Counted from the first letter of the stretch, positions 1 to 10,195 are shown. The stretch: DNA of 64,000 nucleotides from Corallococcus silvisoli (GCF_009909145.1 NZ_JAAAPJ010000009.1:186001-250000), one strand, 5' to 3'. Made by a program: numbers and translations. Notes: generated from the sequence alone by a model not told the origin.

Positions 1-407
1 CGCTGGCCCTGGCCCAGGGCTCGTCCTCCAAGAAGAAGGCCGCGGCCCCCCCGGCCGCGACGCCCGCCCCGAAGAAGGACGACGGGCTGGACGTGAGCCG
101 GCTGCCCTTCACCCCGGACTCCATCCGGCAGGTGATGGCCCACCACATGCCTCGCATCCAGGAGTGCTACGAGGACCACATGGTGGAGAAGGACAAGAAG
201 GTGGAGGGCAAGCTGCTCACCACCTTCACCATCACCGCGGACGGCACCGTGCGCAGCGCCAAGGTGGACAAGCACGGCAGCACGCTGAAGGACGCGGGGC
301 TCAACGACTGCGTGGTGGCCGTCCTGTCGTCCATGGACTTCCCCAAGCCCCCGGACGGCCGCGACCACCCCATCGAGTACCCGTTCAACCTCAAGGCCAT
401 CGAGTAG
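1..407 (+). CDS. AgmX/PglI C-terminal domain protein (5' end outside window)
   Basis: The reading frame is open from base 3, so only the C-terminal ~134 residues are present and the start lies off the left edge. The first residues (LALAQG, then a Ser/Lys/Ala/Pro-rich stretch) look like the end of a signal peptide followed by a disordered linker, which suggests export. The remaining ~100 residues resemble the AgmX/PglI C-terminal domain of myxobacterial envelope and gliding-motility proteins. Features are a helix with an IQECYE motif, a VEGKLLTTFTI strand with a TADGTVRSAKV turn, and a second Cys in GLNDCVVAVL; the two cysteines may form a disulphide. A GTG at 93 could be mistaken for the start, but the upstream frame is protein-like. 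The exact role is unknown. Confidence 0.75.
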   Translation, partial: LALAQGSSSKKKAAAPPAATPAPKKDDGLDVSRLPFTPDSIRQVMAHHMPRIQECYEDHMVEKDKKVEGKLLTTFTITADGTVRSAKVDKHGSTLKDAGLNDCVVAVLSSMDFPKPPDGRDHPIEYPFNLKAIE

Positions 408-427
408 CGCCCAGGACGCCCGCGCCC

Positions 428-1573
428 GTGAACTTCGACCTCACCGAGACCCAGACGCTCATCCGCGACACCGCGCGCAAGTTCGCCCGCGAGCGCGTGG
501 CTCCCCATGCCCGCGCGGCGGACCGCGAGGAGCGGTTCGATCCGGAAGTCTTCAAGGCCCTGGCGGAAGTGGGGCTGCTCGGGGTGAACCTCCCCGGGCG
601 CTACGGCGGCGCGGAGGCGGGGGTCGTCTCCTACGCGCTGGCGATGATGGAGATGGCCGCCGCGGACGCCTCCGTGTCCGTGGCCATGGCCGTCACCAAC
701 ATGTGCGCGGAGCTCATCCACGCGGTCGGCACCGACGCGCAGCGGGAGAAGTTCGTCCCCCGCATCACCTCCGGTGAGGCCATCGTCGGCGCGTTCGCCC
801 TCAGCGAGCCGCACGCGGGCTCCGACCCCGGCGCCATGCGCACCACCGCGGTGAAGCGCGGCGACGCCTACGTGCTCAACGGCAGCAAGCAGTGGATCAC
901 CTCCGGCGCGTACGCGGGCGTCATCGTCGTCTGGGCCCGCACGAGCGGGACCGGCAACAAGGGCCTGTCCTGCTTCATCGTGGAAGGCGGCGCGAAGGGC
1001 CTCCACGTGGGCAAGCACGAGGACAAGATGGGCCTGCGCGCGTCCAACACCGTGGGCCTCACCTTCGAGGACTGCGAAGTCCCCGCGGCCCACCTCCTGG
1101 GCAAGGAGGGCGACGGGTTCCGCCTGGCCATGATGGCGCTGGACGGCGGGCGCATTGGCATCGCGGCGCAGGCGTGCGGCGTGGGCCGCGCCGCGCTGGA
1201 GGCGGCGGTGTCCTACACCAAGGACCGCAAGGCCTTTGGTCAGGCCGTGGCGGACTTCCAGGCCCCGCGCTTCATGATGGCGGACATGCGCACACAGCTG
1301 GACGCGGCGGAGCTGCTCACCCTGCGGGCGGCCGCCCTCAAGGAGTCCGGCCAGCCGTTCACCCGCGAGGCCTCCATGGCGAAGCTGTTCGCCAGCGAGA
1401 TGAGCAACAAGGTCGCGGACAAGGCCGTGCAACTGCACGGGGGCTACGGTTACATCGACGAGTTCCCCGTGGAGCGCTACTTCCGGGATGCCCGCGTGCA
1501 GACCATCTACGAGGGCACCAGCGAGGTGCAGCGGATGGTCATCGCCCGGGAGACCTTCCGCCAGCAGGGGTAG
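428..1573 (+). CDS. acyl-CoA dehydrogenase
   Basis: A 381-residue flavoenzyme of normal family length. It oxidises acyl-CoA to 2-enoyl-CoA in the cytoplasm and passes electrons to ETF. Visible signatures are the FAD/substrate motif AFALSEPHAGSDPGA near residue 120 and the C-terminal GGYGYIDEFPVERYFRDAR followed by IYEGTSEVQ, whose Glu (YEGTSE) is the usual catalytic base. GTG at 428 is chosen because homology begins immediately (NFDLTETQTLIRDTARKFA); the same frame is open upstream but that stretch translates to Arg/His-rich non-protein sequence. It starts 20 bp after the preceding stop. Chain-length specificity (short-chain/butyryl-like versus branched-chain) cannot be fixed. The nearby acetoacetate operon fits short-chain acyl-CoA metabolism. 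Confidence 0.93.
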   Translation: MNFDLTETQTLIRDTARKFARERVAPHARAADREERFDPEVFKALAEVGLLGVNLPGRYGGAEAGVVSYALAMMEMAAADASVSVAMAVTNMCAELIHAVGTDAQREKFVPRITSGEAIVGAFALSEPHAGSDPGAMRTTAVKRGDAYVLNGSKQWITSGAYAGVIVVWARTSGTGNKGLSCFIVEGGAKGLHVGKHEDKMGLRASNTVGLTFEDCEVPAAHLLGKEGDGFRLAMMALDGGRIGIAAQACGVGRAALEAAVSYTKDRKAFGQAVADFQAPRFMMADMRTQLDAAELLTLRAAALKESGQPFTREASMAKLFASEMSNKVADKAVQLHGGYGYIDEFPVERYFRDARVQTIYEGTSEVQRMVIARETFRQQG

Positions 1574-1688
1574 GCGCTCCGCCTGTCCCACCCGGGGCGG
1601 GCGGGCAGGGGGGCCTGACAGGTAGGAGAGGTGCGGACCCTGCCGGGCGTTCATAGAAAACGGAACAGCACCTGAGGCGGCGCCCCAC

Positions 1689-1718
1689 TTGACTCCCGGA
1701 AACTCCGGTGTCTAGGGT
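1689..1718 (+). promoter_or_regulatory. candidate sigma-70-type promoter of rpsA
   Basis: TTGACT (1689-1694), an 18-bp spacer, then TAGGGT (1713-1718). It lies in the 271-bp gap between the acyl-CoA dehydrogenase stop and rpsA, giving a leader of roughly 120 nt. The -35 is near-consensus. The -10 is GC-rich, as is common in this kind of genome, and the same TAGGGT hexamer recurs before the PilZ-like gene at 6438-6443. Confidence 0.5.
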
Positions 1719-1741
1719 GCGCGGCTTCCAGCCAGCCTTAC

Positions 1742-1758
1742 GTCCCTATCGGAGGGAC
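1742..1758 (+). promoter_or_regulatory. hairpin in the rpsA mRNA leader
   Basis: GTCCCT, loop ATCGG, AGGGAC: a perfect 6-bp stem in the predicted 5' untranslated region of rpsA. In several bacteria S1 represses its own translation through structured leader RNA. Whether this hairpin acts in that way is inference. Confidence 0.3.
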
Positions 1759-1844
1759 ACCCGCGGTTTCCCGTCGCTCCCCGCAGGCGGCCGCGCACCC
1801 ATTCAAACAGGGGGCAGTTGTACCGTTCCAAGGACTTCCACTTC

Positions 1845-3551
<1,707 letters not shown>

Positions 3552-3577
3552 TCAGCCGCCAGTCCTGACGTGAGAAG

Positions 3578-3615
3578 CGGCCGGGTTCCCGAAAGGGACC
3601 CGGCCGTTTTCTTTT
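3578..3615 (+). terminator. rho-independent terminator of rpsA
   Basis: Stem CGGCCGGGTTCCC (3578-3590), tetraloop GAAA, GGGACCCGGCCG (3595-3606) with one bulged base, followed by TTTTCTTTT. It lies 26 bp after the rpsA stop and is the clearest intrinsic terminator in the window. Confidence 0.92.
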
Positions 3616-3651
3616 GCCGCGGCTGACGCGGGCGGGCAGGGGAGCGTCCCA

Positions 3652-3665
3652 TCCGACCGGTCGGA
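3652..3665. promoter_or_regulatory. 14-bp perfect palindrome, candidate operator of the thiolase operon
   Basis: TCCGACCGGTCGGA is fully self-complementary. It lies 116 bp upstream of the candidate -35 of the thiolase-CoA-transferase operon. Such sites are typical of TetR- or GntR-type repressors, but no regulator gene is adjacent, so the assignment is positional only. Confidence 0.35.
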
Positions 3666-3780
3666 CGGGCCCACCCCGGAAAAGCCCGCCTTCCGCCGCC
3701 GCAGTGGCCTGGGGTGGACAGTGGAGTCCGCCCCGGAGCGGGTCGCTGTCACTCCGCGCCTGGGCGCCGAGCGAGGACGC

Positions 3781-3809
3781 TTGAACTCCAGGGAACGCCC
3801 GGTGATAAG
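3781..3809 (+). promoter_or_regulatory. candidate promoter of the thiolase-CoA-transferase operon
   Basis: TTGAAC (3781-3786), 17-bp spacer, GATAAG (3804-3809), placed 57 bp before the thiolase ATG. A very similar GATAAG -10 with a TTGATT -35 is seen upstream of guaA. Confidence 0.45.
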
Positions 3810-3865
3810 TGCGCCCATCGCCGTTAACCCTGGCTGTTCGCTCATCCGCAATCGGAGGCAGTTCC

Positions 3866-5047
3866 ATGGCTCGTGAAGTCGTCATCGTGGGCGCGGCCCG
3901 TACCCCCATCGGCTCCTTCCAGGGCGCCCTGTCCAAGCTCACCGCGCCGCAGCTGGGCGCCATCGCCATCAAGGCGGCGCTGGAGCGCGCGGGCGTGAAG
4001 CCGGAGGCCGTGCAGGAGGTCATCATGGGCTGCGTCCTGCAGGCGGGCGTGGGCCAGGCCCCGGCGCGTCAGGCCACGATCTTCGCGGGCCTCCCGGAGT
4101 CCGTTCCCGCCGTCACGCTGAACAAGGTCTGTGGCTCCGGCCTGAAGGCCGTCATCGCCGCGGCGCAGTCCATCGCCCTGGGTGACGCGGACGTGGTCGT
4201 CGCGGGCGGCATGGAGTCCATGAGCAACGCGCCCTACGTGTCCCACACGATGCGCGGCGGGGCCCGCATGGGCAACGTGGAGTTCAAGGACGCGATGATC
4301 TCCGACGGCCTCTGGGACGTGTACGGCAACGTGCACATGGGCAACTGCGCCGAGGAGTGCGCCACCTCCCAGGACATCAGCCGCGCCCAGCAGGACGCGT
4401 TCGCGCTGGAGTCCACGCGCCGCGCCATCCAGTCCCAGAAGGAGGGCCTGTTCGCGCCGGAGATCGTCCCGGTCCAGATCCCGGGCAAGAAGCCGGATGA
4501 GTTCACCACCGTCTCCGAGGACGAGGGCCCCAAGAACGCCAAGCCGGACAAGATCCCGGGCCTCAAGCCGGTGTTCAAGAAGGACGGCACCGTGACGGCC
4601 GCCAACGCGTCCTCCATCAACGATGGCGCCGCGGCGCTGGTGCTGATGAGCGAGGAGAAGGCGAAGGCCGAGGGCCGCACCATCCTGGGCCGCATCAAGG
4701 GCTACGCGCAGGCCGCCCGCAAGCCGGTGGAGTTCACCATCGCGCCGGCGGACGCCATCAACACGCTGCTCAAGAAGCAGAACGTGACGGCCAAGGACGT
4801 GGACCTCTGGGAGATCAACGAGGCCTTCGCGGTGGTGGCCATCGCCAACAACCGCATCCTGGGCCTGGACCCGTCCAAGGTGAACGTGCGCGGCGGCGCG
4901 GTGGTGCTGGGCCACCCGATTGGCGCCTCCGGTGCGCGCGTGCTCGTCACGCTGCTGCACACGCTGAAGGACCAGGACAAGAAGCGCGGCGTGGCGTCGC
5001 TCTGCATCGGCGGCGGCGAAGGCATCGCGCTGATGGTCGAGCGCTGA
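3866..5047 (+). CDS. acetyl-CoA C-acetyltransferase (thiolase)
   Basis: A 393-residue thiolase, the usual length for the biosynthetic/degradative acetoacetyl-CoA thiolase family. It interconverts two acetyl-CoA and acetoacetyl-CoA in the cytoplasm. The acyl-accepting Cys is in LNKVCGSGLKAV (about residue 90). The C-terminal GHPIGASGAR carries the catalytic His, and CIGGGEGIA carries the second catalytic Cys. ATG 3866 follows CGGAGG at a 7-base spacing; the in-frame upstream GTG at 3809 lacks both a ribosome site and homology. Two CoA-transferase subunit genes follow after 12 and 3 bp, so the three form an operon for acetoacetate (ketone body) use or formation. Confidence 0.95.
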   Translation: MAREVVIVGAARTPIGSFQGALSKLTAPQLGAIAIKAALERAGVKPEAVQEVIMGCVLQAGVGQAPARQATIFAGLPESVPAVTLNKVCGSGLKAVIAAAQSIALGDADVVVAGGMESMSNAPYVSHTMRGGARMGNVEFKDAMISDGLWDVYGNVHMGNCAEECATSQDISRAQQDAFALESTRRAIQSQKEGLFAPEIVPVQIPGKKPDEFTTVSEDEGPKNAKPDKIPGLKPVFKKDGTVTAANASSINDGAAALVLMSEEKAKAEGRTILGRIKGYAQAARKPVEFTIAPADAINTLLKKQNVTAKDVDLWEINEAFAVVAIANNRILGLDPSKVNVRGGAVVLGHPIGASGARVLVTLLHTLKDQDKKRGVASLCIGGGEGIALMVER

Positions 5048-5059
5048 GGACCTGCCCGC

Positions 5060-5761
5060 ATGAACAAGGTCTACGCGAGCGCGGATGAGGCGGTCGCCGA
5101 CATCCCGGACAACATCACGCTGATGAGTGGTGGGTTCGGGCTGTGCGGCAACCCGGAGAACCTCATCACGGCCCTGCACAAGAAGAACGTGAAGGGCCTC
5201 ACCATCATCTCCAACAACTGCGGCACCACGGAGCTGGGGCTGGGCGTCCTCCTGCAGAACAAGCAGGTGAAGAAGATGGTCGCCAGCTACGTGGGGGAGA
5301 ACAAGGAGTTCGAGCGGCAGTTCCTCTCCGGTGAGCTGGAGGTGGAGCTGAACCCGCAGGGCACGCTCGCGGAGCGCATCCGCGCCGGGGGCTGCGGCAT
5401 CGGCGGGTTCTTCACGCCGACGGGCGCGGGCACCCAGGTGGCGGAGGGCAAGGAGTCGCGCATCATCGACGGGCGGCTGCACGTGCTGGAGACGCCCCTC
5501 AAGGCCGACTTCGCCATCGTCCACGCGTGGAAGGCGGACACCTGGGGCAACCTGGTGTTCCACAAGACGGCGCGGAACTTCACCCCCATGATGTGCATGG
5601 CCGCGAAGGTCACCATCGTGGAGGCGGAGCACATCGTGCAGCCGGGCGAGCTGGATCCGGACCTGGTGCACATCCCGAGCATTTTCGTGCACCGCATCGT
5701 GCAGGCGCAGAACCTCCAGAAGTGGATCGAGCGGCGGACCGTCCGCAAGAAGGCGTCCTGA
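5060..5761 (+). CDS. 3-oxoacid CoA-transferase subunit A
   Basis: A 233-residue alpha subunit of a class I CoA-transferase (SCOT / acetoacetate:succinyl-CoA transferase type). With subunit B it moves CoA from succinyl-CoA to acetoacetate, or the reverse. The N-terminus contains the family motif TLMSGGFGLCGNPENLI, followed by SNNCGTTELGLGVLL, GGCGIGGFFTPTGAGT and DFAIVHAWKADTWGNLVF. The first ribosome site (GAGGA) overlaps the thiolase stop codon, so translation is probably coupled. Order and spacing with subunit B are typical of ScoA/ScoB or AtoD/AtoA pairs. Succinyl-CoA as partner is the usual case but cannot be proved from sequence. Confidence 0.93.
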   Translation: MNKVYASADEAVADIPDNITLMSGGFGLCGNPENLITALHKKNVKGLTIISNNCGTTELGLGVLLQNKQVKKMVASYVGENKEFERQFLSGELEVELNPQGTLAERIRAGGCGIGGFFTPTGAGTQVAEGKESRIIDGRLHVLETPLKADFAIVHAWKADTWGNLVFHKTARNFTPMMCMAAKVTIVEAEHIVQPGELDPDLVHIPSIFVHRIVQAQNLQKWIERRTVRKKAS

Positions 5762-5764
5762 GCC

Positions 5765-6427
5765 ATGCCCCTGACTCGTGAACAGATCGCGCAGCGCATC
5801 GCCCAGGAACTCCAGGACGGCTTCTACGTCAACCTGGGCATCGGCATCCCCACGCTCGTGCCCAACTACATCCCGCACGGGGTGGAGGTGGTGCTCCAGT
5901 CGGAGAACGGCCTGCTCGGCATCGGGCCGTACCCGGAGGAGGGGAGCGAGGACCCGGACCTCATCAACGCGGGCAAGGAGACGGTGACGGTGGTGAAGGG
6001 CTCCGCCTTCTTCGACTCCGCGCTGTCCTTCGGGATGATCCGCGGCGGCCACATCGACCTGGCCGTGCTGGGCGCCATGGAGGTCAGCGAGGAGGGCGAC
6101 CTGGCCAACTGGATGATCCCCGGCAAGATGGTGAAGGGCATGGGCGGCGCCATGGACCTCGCCGTGGGTGCCAAGCGCATCTACGTGGCCATGGAGCACG
6201 CGAACAAGGACGGGCAGCCGAAGATTTTGAAGAAGTGCTCGCTGCCGCTGACGGGCCTCAAGTGCGTGCACCACATCGTCACGGACCACGCGTTCCTGGA
6301 CGTCACGCCGGAGGGGCTGGTCCTCCGGGAGCTGGCGCCCGGACTGACGGTGGAACGGGTGCAGCAGCTCACCGAGCCGAAGCTGAAGATCGCGCCCGAC
6401 CTGCGCGAGATGAAGTTCCAGGCCTGA
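5765..6427 (+). CDS. 3-oxoacid CoA-transferase subunit B
   Basis: A 220-residue beta subunit that carries the catalytic glutamate, in [12 protein letters not shown] (about residue 45), which forms the glutamyl-CoA thioester. Other family marks are [18 protein letters not shown] near the start and [28 protein letters not shown] in the middle, which is written here only as a position guide (about residues 92-120). The ATG lies 3 bp after the subunit A stop (TGAGCCATG). It completes the operon thiolase - subunit A - subunit B, which together can convert acetoacetate to two acetyl-CoA. Confidence 0.94.
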   Translation: MPLTREQIAQRIAQELQDGFYVNLGIGIPTLVPNYIPHGVEVVLQSENGLLGIGPYPEEGSEDPDLINAGKETVTVVKGSAFFDSALSFGMIRGGHIDLAVLGAMEVSEEGDLANWMIPGKMVKGMGGAMDLAVGAKRIYVAMEHANKDGQPKILKKCSLPLTGLKCVHHIVTDHAFLDVTPEGLVLRELAPGLTVERVQQLTEPKLKIAPDLREMKFQA

Positions 6428-6505
6428 CGCGGAGTGCTAGGGTGTGCTTCCGCCGCCTCGGGTGGGACGGAAGCCACCTTCCCCCCGAGGAGCGGAGCAC
6501 CCCCC

Positions 6506-6898
6506 ATGGCCGACACCCCGGAGAAGCCCGTCCCCGCGCCGCGCGCGCACCGCATCGACCATGAGCTGCCCGTGGCGTACCGCACGGTGGCCGGCTTCGT
6601 GACGGACTGGGCCGTGAACCTGTCGCGCGGCGGCATCTACATCAACACGCCGCAGCCGCTGGCGGTGGGCACGGTGGTGCGCATCCTGGTGTCGCTGCCG
6701 GGCGCCAGCTTCCCGGTGGACCTGTCCGGGAAGGTGACCCGCACCAACGCCCAGGGGACGCCGGGCTCCGAGGTGCCGGGGATGGCGGTGGAGTTCCTGG
6801 ACGTTGACGACGAGAAGCGGTCGCGCATCGAAGCGTTCGTGGAGCGCCTGCGGGAAGCCCTGCCGGCGGACGAGCGTGGCAGTGCGACCCGGAAGTAG
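6506..6898 (+). CDS. PilZ-like (TIGR02266-type) domain protein
   Basis: A 130-residue cytoplasmic protein consisting of one PilZ-type beta-barrel with short tails. The RxxxR-like region (HRIDHELPVAYR) and an NLSRGGIYI segment in the position of the DxSxxG motif are recognisable, but the Asp is replaced by Asn, so c-di-GMP binding is uncertain. The barrel ends with GMAVEFLDVDDEKRSRI. This matches the small myxobacterial paralogous family of PilZ-like domains. ATG 6506 is favoured over the upstream in-frame start at 6434, which would read through the candidate -10 TAGGGT (6438-6443; weak -35 TTCCAG at 6416). Function is unknown. Confidence 0.85.
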   Translation: MADTPEKPVPAPRAHRIDHELPVAYRTVAGFVTDWAVNLSRGGIYINTPQPLAVGTVVRILVSLPGASFPVDLSGKVTRTNAQGTPGSEVPGMAVEFLDVDDEKRSRIEAFVERLREALPADERGSATRK

Positions 6899-6937
6899 GG
6901 CGGCCCGACCCAGGCGGCCCCCGCGAGTGCGCCTGTG

Positions 6938-8236
6938 ATGACGACGACCCTGCCCGAAGCTCCCATTGAACTGACGATTGAACGGCTGGGCCAGCTGGGG
7001 GAGGGCGTGGCCTCCTGGGAGGGCCGCACCGTCTTCGTGCCCGGCGCCTTCCCCGGCGACACCGTGCGCGTCCACCTGGAGGTCCAGGGCAAGGTCCTGC
7101 GCGGCCTCTTGGGCCAGGTGCTGACGGATGGCGCGGAGCGGGTGTCGTCGCGCTGCGTCCTCTCCGACGCTTGCGGCGGCTGCGACTGGCTGGAGCTGTC
7201 CGTGCCGGCGCAGCGGTCCGCGAAGCAGGAGATCGTCCTCTCCACCCTGGAGCACCTGGGCCGCCTGCCGCGCTCGGGCTTCACCGTGCGGCCGCTGCTG
7301 GTGGCGCCCCGGGACTGGGGCTACCGCCGCCGCGCGGTGCTGCACGGGGCGGGCAAGGGGGCGCTCGGCTACTTCGGCAGGCGCACCCATGAGCGCGTCC
7401 CGGTGGACGTGTGCCCCGCGCTCACGCCGGTGCTCACCGCGCTGCCCGGGAAGCTGGCCCCGCTGCTCAAGCCGCTGACGAAGGACACCGAGGACGTGCT
7501 CCTGCTGGCGGAGGGCGACAAGGCCGCGTTCGCGGTGAACCTCTCCGGCCCGGTGACGGCGCGGCACCTGGAGGCCACGGAGGCCGCCGTGCGCGCCCTG
7601 CGGCTGGAGGGCGCGGTGCTGGTGCCAAAGGAGGGCTCCGCACGGCTCATCGGCCGGCCGGTGCTGCGCTCGCTGTCCCCGCTGCGGCCGGAGGTGCCGG
7701 TGTACCTGCGGCCGGATGCGTTCGCCCAGGCGCACGCGGAGGCCAACGTGGGGCTCGTCACCGCCGCCCTCCACGAGCTGGGGGCCCGGGAGACGGACTC
7801 CGTGCTGGAGCTGTACTCCGGCAACGGCAACTTCACCTTCCCGCTGGCGGGGACGGCGGGGTCGGTGCTGGGGGTGGAGTCCTCGCCGGTGGGCGTGGAG
7901 CTGGCCCAGCGCAGCGCGCGCGAGGGTGGGGTGGCCAACGTGCGCTTCATCCAGGGCGACGCGCGCAAGGTGTGCGACGGGCTGGTGGCGGAGGGGCGCT
8001 CGTTCGACGCGTGCCTCGCGGACCCGCCCCGCGCCGGGGCGCCGGGGCTCGCGAAGTGGATGCGGGCGTTGAACGTGCGCCGGGTCGTGTACGTGGCGTG
8101 CGACCCGGCCTCGCTGGCCCGGGACGCGGCGGGGCTGGTGGACGCGGGTTACAGACCGGTGGCGCTCCAGGTGGTGGACATGTTCCCGCAGACGCACCAC
8201 GTGGAAGCCGTGATGTCGTTCGAACGGCAGGCCTGA
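6938..8236 (+). CDS. TrmA/RlmD-family class I SAM-dependent RNA methyltransferase
   Basis: A 432-residue RNA uridine-5-methyltransferase, acting on 23S rRNA or tRNA. It has an N-terminal TRAM-like RNA-binding domain (residues ~1-60). Four cysteines suit a 4Fe-4S cluster: those in CVLSDACGGCDW near residue 75 and one in VDVCPAL near 158. The Rossmann SAM site is VLELYSGNGNFTFPL (about 290), then ADPPRAGAPG and the catalytic-nucleophile loop YVACDPASLARD (about 388). The start is ATG 6938, with GTG 6935 immediately before it as an alternative. Whether the target is U1939 or U747 of 23S rRNA or tRNA U54 cannot be decided from motifs alone. The next gene starts 4 bp after its stop, so the two are probably co-transcribed. 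Confidence 0.9.
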   Translation: MTTTLPEAPIELTIERLGQLGEGVASWEGRTVFVPGAFPGDTVRVHLEVQGKVLRGLLGQVLTDGAERVSSRCVLSDACGGCDWLELSVPAQRSAKQEIVLSTLEHLGRLPRSGFTVRPLLVAPRDWGYRRRAVLHGAGKGALGYFGRRTHERVPVDVCPALTPVLTALPGKLAPLLKPLTKDTEDVLLLAEGDKAAFAVNLSGPVTARHLEATEAAVRALRLEGAVLVPKEGSARLIGRPVLRSLSPLRPEVPVYLRPDAFAQAHAEANVGLVTAALHELGARETDSVLELYSGNGNFTFPLAGTAGSVLGVESSPVGVELAQRSAREGGVANVRFIQGDARKVCDGLVAEGRSFDACLADPPRAGAPGLAKWMRALNVRRVVYVACDPASLARDAAGLVDAGYRPVALQVVDMFPQTHHVEAVMSFERQA

Positions 8237-8240
8237 CGCC

Positions 8241-9638
8241 ATGGACGCCCGAATCGTCGAGTTCGCGGAGGTGCTTCGCCAGAACGGCGTGCGCGTCAGC
8301 ACGTCCGAGGTGCAGGACGCGCTGCGCGCCACCGCCGAGGTGGGGCTGACGGACCGGGCCCTGTTCCGCTCCGTGCTGCGCACCACGCTGGTGAAGCGCG
8401 AGCTGGACGTGGAGACCTTCCGCCGCGCGTTCGACTTCTTCTTCTCCGGCGCGGCCCGCACGTTCGAGGCCATTGACGCGTCGCTGGCGAAGCAGCTGGA
8501 GGACGAGGGCTACCTGGAAGGCGACCTGCTGAAGATGGTCATCTACCAGATGAACCTGCTGGCGCCGGAGATGTCCCCGCTGGCCCAGGCCATCCTCGCG
8601 GGCGACCGCGCGCGGCTGGCGCAGCTCTTCCGGCAGGCGTCGCTGCAGCTGGACCTGGGCCAGTTGGAGAGCCCGCTCCAGACGGGGTTCTTCACGCGGC
8701 GGCTGCTGGCGGGCGCGGGCATGGAGCGGGCGCGCTCCGACCTCAAGTCGCTGGAGGACGAGCTGAAGGCGCGCGGGCTCCACACCGAGGGCGTGGAGAT
8801 CGTCTCGCGCCACGTGGCGGCGGCGATGCGCAAGATTGAAGAGGCCGCGCGCCAGGAGGTGAAGCGCCAGTCCGAGGCCCGCATCCGCCGCCGCACGGAC
8901 TCCGTGAAGGAGAAGCCGCTGCACCTGCTCACGCAGGCGGAGGTGGACCAGATGGAGGCCGCCGTCCGCACGCTGGCGGAGAAGCTCAAGAGCCGGATGA
9001 TCCGCAAGCAGCGCTCGCACCGCCGGGGCTCGCTCAACGTCCAGCGCACCCTGCGCCGGAACATGCCGTGGGACGGCGTGCCCATGGTGCCCGTGTTCCG
9101 CACCCGCCGGCCCGAGCGCCCGGAGCTCGTCGTGCTCTGCGACATCTCCGACTCCGTGAGGAACGCGTCCCGGATGATGCTGCTGTTCATGCACACGATG
9201 CAGTCGCTGTTCGTGCGCGTGCGCTCGTTCGTCTTCGTGTCCGACGTGGGGGAGGTCACCCAGTACTTCAAGGACCTGGACGTGAGCGAGGCCATCGACG
9301 CGGCGACCACCGGGCGCACCGTGTCCATGAGCGCGAACTCCAACTACGGCCGTGCGCTGGCGGACTTCAGCCGCGACCACCTGGGCAGCATCACGCGCCG
9401 CACGACCGTGATGATCATTGGCGACGGCCGCAACAACTACAACGCGAACAACGCGTGGGCGCTCAAGGACCTGCGCCGCAAGGCCAAGCGCGTGCTGTGG
9501 ATCTGCCCCGAGGAGCGGGGCAACTGGGGCATCGGCGACAGCGAGATGCTCACCTACGAGAAGCACTGCTCCCAGGCCGTGGTCGTCACCTCCGTGTCCG
9601 ACCTGGCCCGCATCGCCGAACAGCTCGTCCCCGTCTGA
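8241..9638 (+). CDS. CoxE-like VWA domain protein
   Basis: A 465-residue protein with a helical Arg/Glu-rich N-terminal two thirds and a C-terminal von Willebrand A domain of the CoxE type (from about residue 285). The metal-binding MIDAS motif is in VVLCDISDSVRNASRM (DxSxS), with further metal-coordinating positions near TTGRTVSMSANS and IIGDGRNNYNA. No signal peptide or membrane helix is seen. CoxE-like proteins usually work with a MoxR AAA+ ATPase in metal-centre maturation or complex assembly, but no MoxR gene is beside it here. It lies 4 bp after the RNA methyltransferase gene and 23 bp before a small unknown gene. Confidence 0.88.
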   Translation: MDARIVEFAEVLRQNGVRVSTSEVQDALRATAEVGLTDRALFRSVLRTTLVKRELDVETFRRAFDFFFSGAARTFEAIDASLAKQLEDEGYLEGDLLKMVIYQMNLLAPEMSPLAQAILAGDRARLAQLFRQASLQLDLGQLESPLQTGFFTRRLLAGAGMERARSDLKSLEDELKARGLHTEGVEIVSRHVAAAMRKIEEAARQEVKRQSEARIRRRTDSVKEKPLHLLTQAEVDQMEAAVRTLAEKLKSRMIRKQRSHRRGSLNVQRTLRRNMPWDGVPMVPVFRTRRPERPELVVLCDISDSVRNASRMMLLFMHTMQSLFVRVRSFVFVSDVGEVTQYFKDLDVSEAIDAATTGRTVSMSANSNYGRALADFSRDHLGSITRRTTVMIIGDGRNNYNANNAWALKDLRRKAKRVLWICPEERGNWGIGDSEMLTYEKHCSQAVVVTSVSDLARIAEQLVPV

Positions 9639-9661
9639 ACCCCTTTGCCCGAAGGTGCCCC

Positions 9662-10177
9662 ATGGCTCCGTCCCTCTTCGACGACTACCAGGACGTCCCC
9701 AACGTGGAGACCGGCCCGGACTTCGACGCCGCCGACGACCGCACGCTGCGCATGGCGTCCCGGCCGGTCGACAGGCCGATGCTCGACGCGCTGGTCCGCT
9801 ACCAGGAGACCTTCCTGGCGCACGTGGAGGCGGAGGCCGGCGCGGAGGCCATGGCCCGGGCGCAGGCGGCCGCCCTGGGCGCCAGCGGCCTGGACGTGAA
9901 GGCGGCGGAGTGGGGGAGCGCCGTCCTGCGCGCCTTTGGCGGGCGGCGTTGGACGGTGTCGCGGCTGCGCTCGAAGCTCGCGGAGCTGGAGGCGCGCAGC
10001 GGCCCGGAGGCGGAGGAGGTGCGCAAGCGCGTCCGGGACGAGCTGGTGAAGCAGGAGCGGGAGACGGAGGCCCTGGGGCGGCGGTACGGCGTGGAGACGG
10101 TCGCGCTCCTGCGCGAGCGCGAGGCGGAGCTGGTGGCGCTGCACACCCGGCTCACCCAGGTCCTCAGCCGGGGATGA
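9662..10177 (+). CDS. conserved-looking protein of unknown function
   Basis: A 171-residue soluble protein with no recognised domain. The N-terminal ~30 residues are acidic (DDYQDVPNVETGPDFDAADD) and probably flexible. The rest is Ala/Glu/Arg-rich and predicted helical, with a likely coiled coil over the last ~60 residues (KLAELEARSGPEAEEVRKR, then ELVKQERETEALGRRYGVE). ATG 9662 is the first plausible start; the same frame is open further upstream only because it shadows the VWA gene. It follows the VWA gene closely and may be its partner, but that is inference from position. Confidence 0.7.
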   Translation: MAPSLFDDYQDVPNVETGPDFDAADDRTLRMASRPVDRPMLDALVRYQETFLAHVEAEAGAEAMARAQAAALGASGLDVKAAEWGSAVLRAFGGRRWTVSRLRSKLAELEARSGPEAEEVRKRVRDELVKQERETEALGRRYGVETVALLREREAELVALHTRLTQVLSRG

Positions 10178-10195
10178 CCCGGCCCGTCCGCCCGG

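Noticed and set aside
164-427. Longer N-terminus for the acyl-CoA dehydrogenase
   Set aside because: The added residues are His/Gln/Arg-rich shadow translation of the preceding gene; family homology starts at GTG 428.
3842-6289. An 815-codon open frame on the - strand across the acetoacetate operon
   Set aside because: Antisense shadow of three clearly conserved genes; composition is His/Arg/Leu-rich with no motif.
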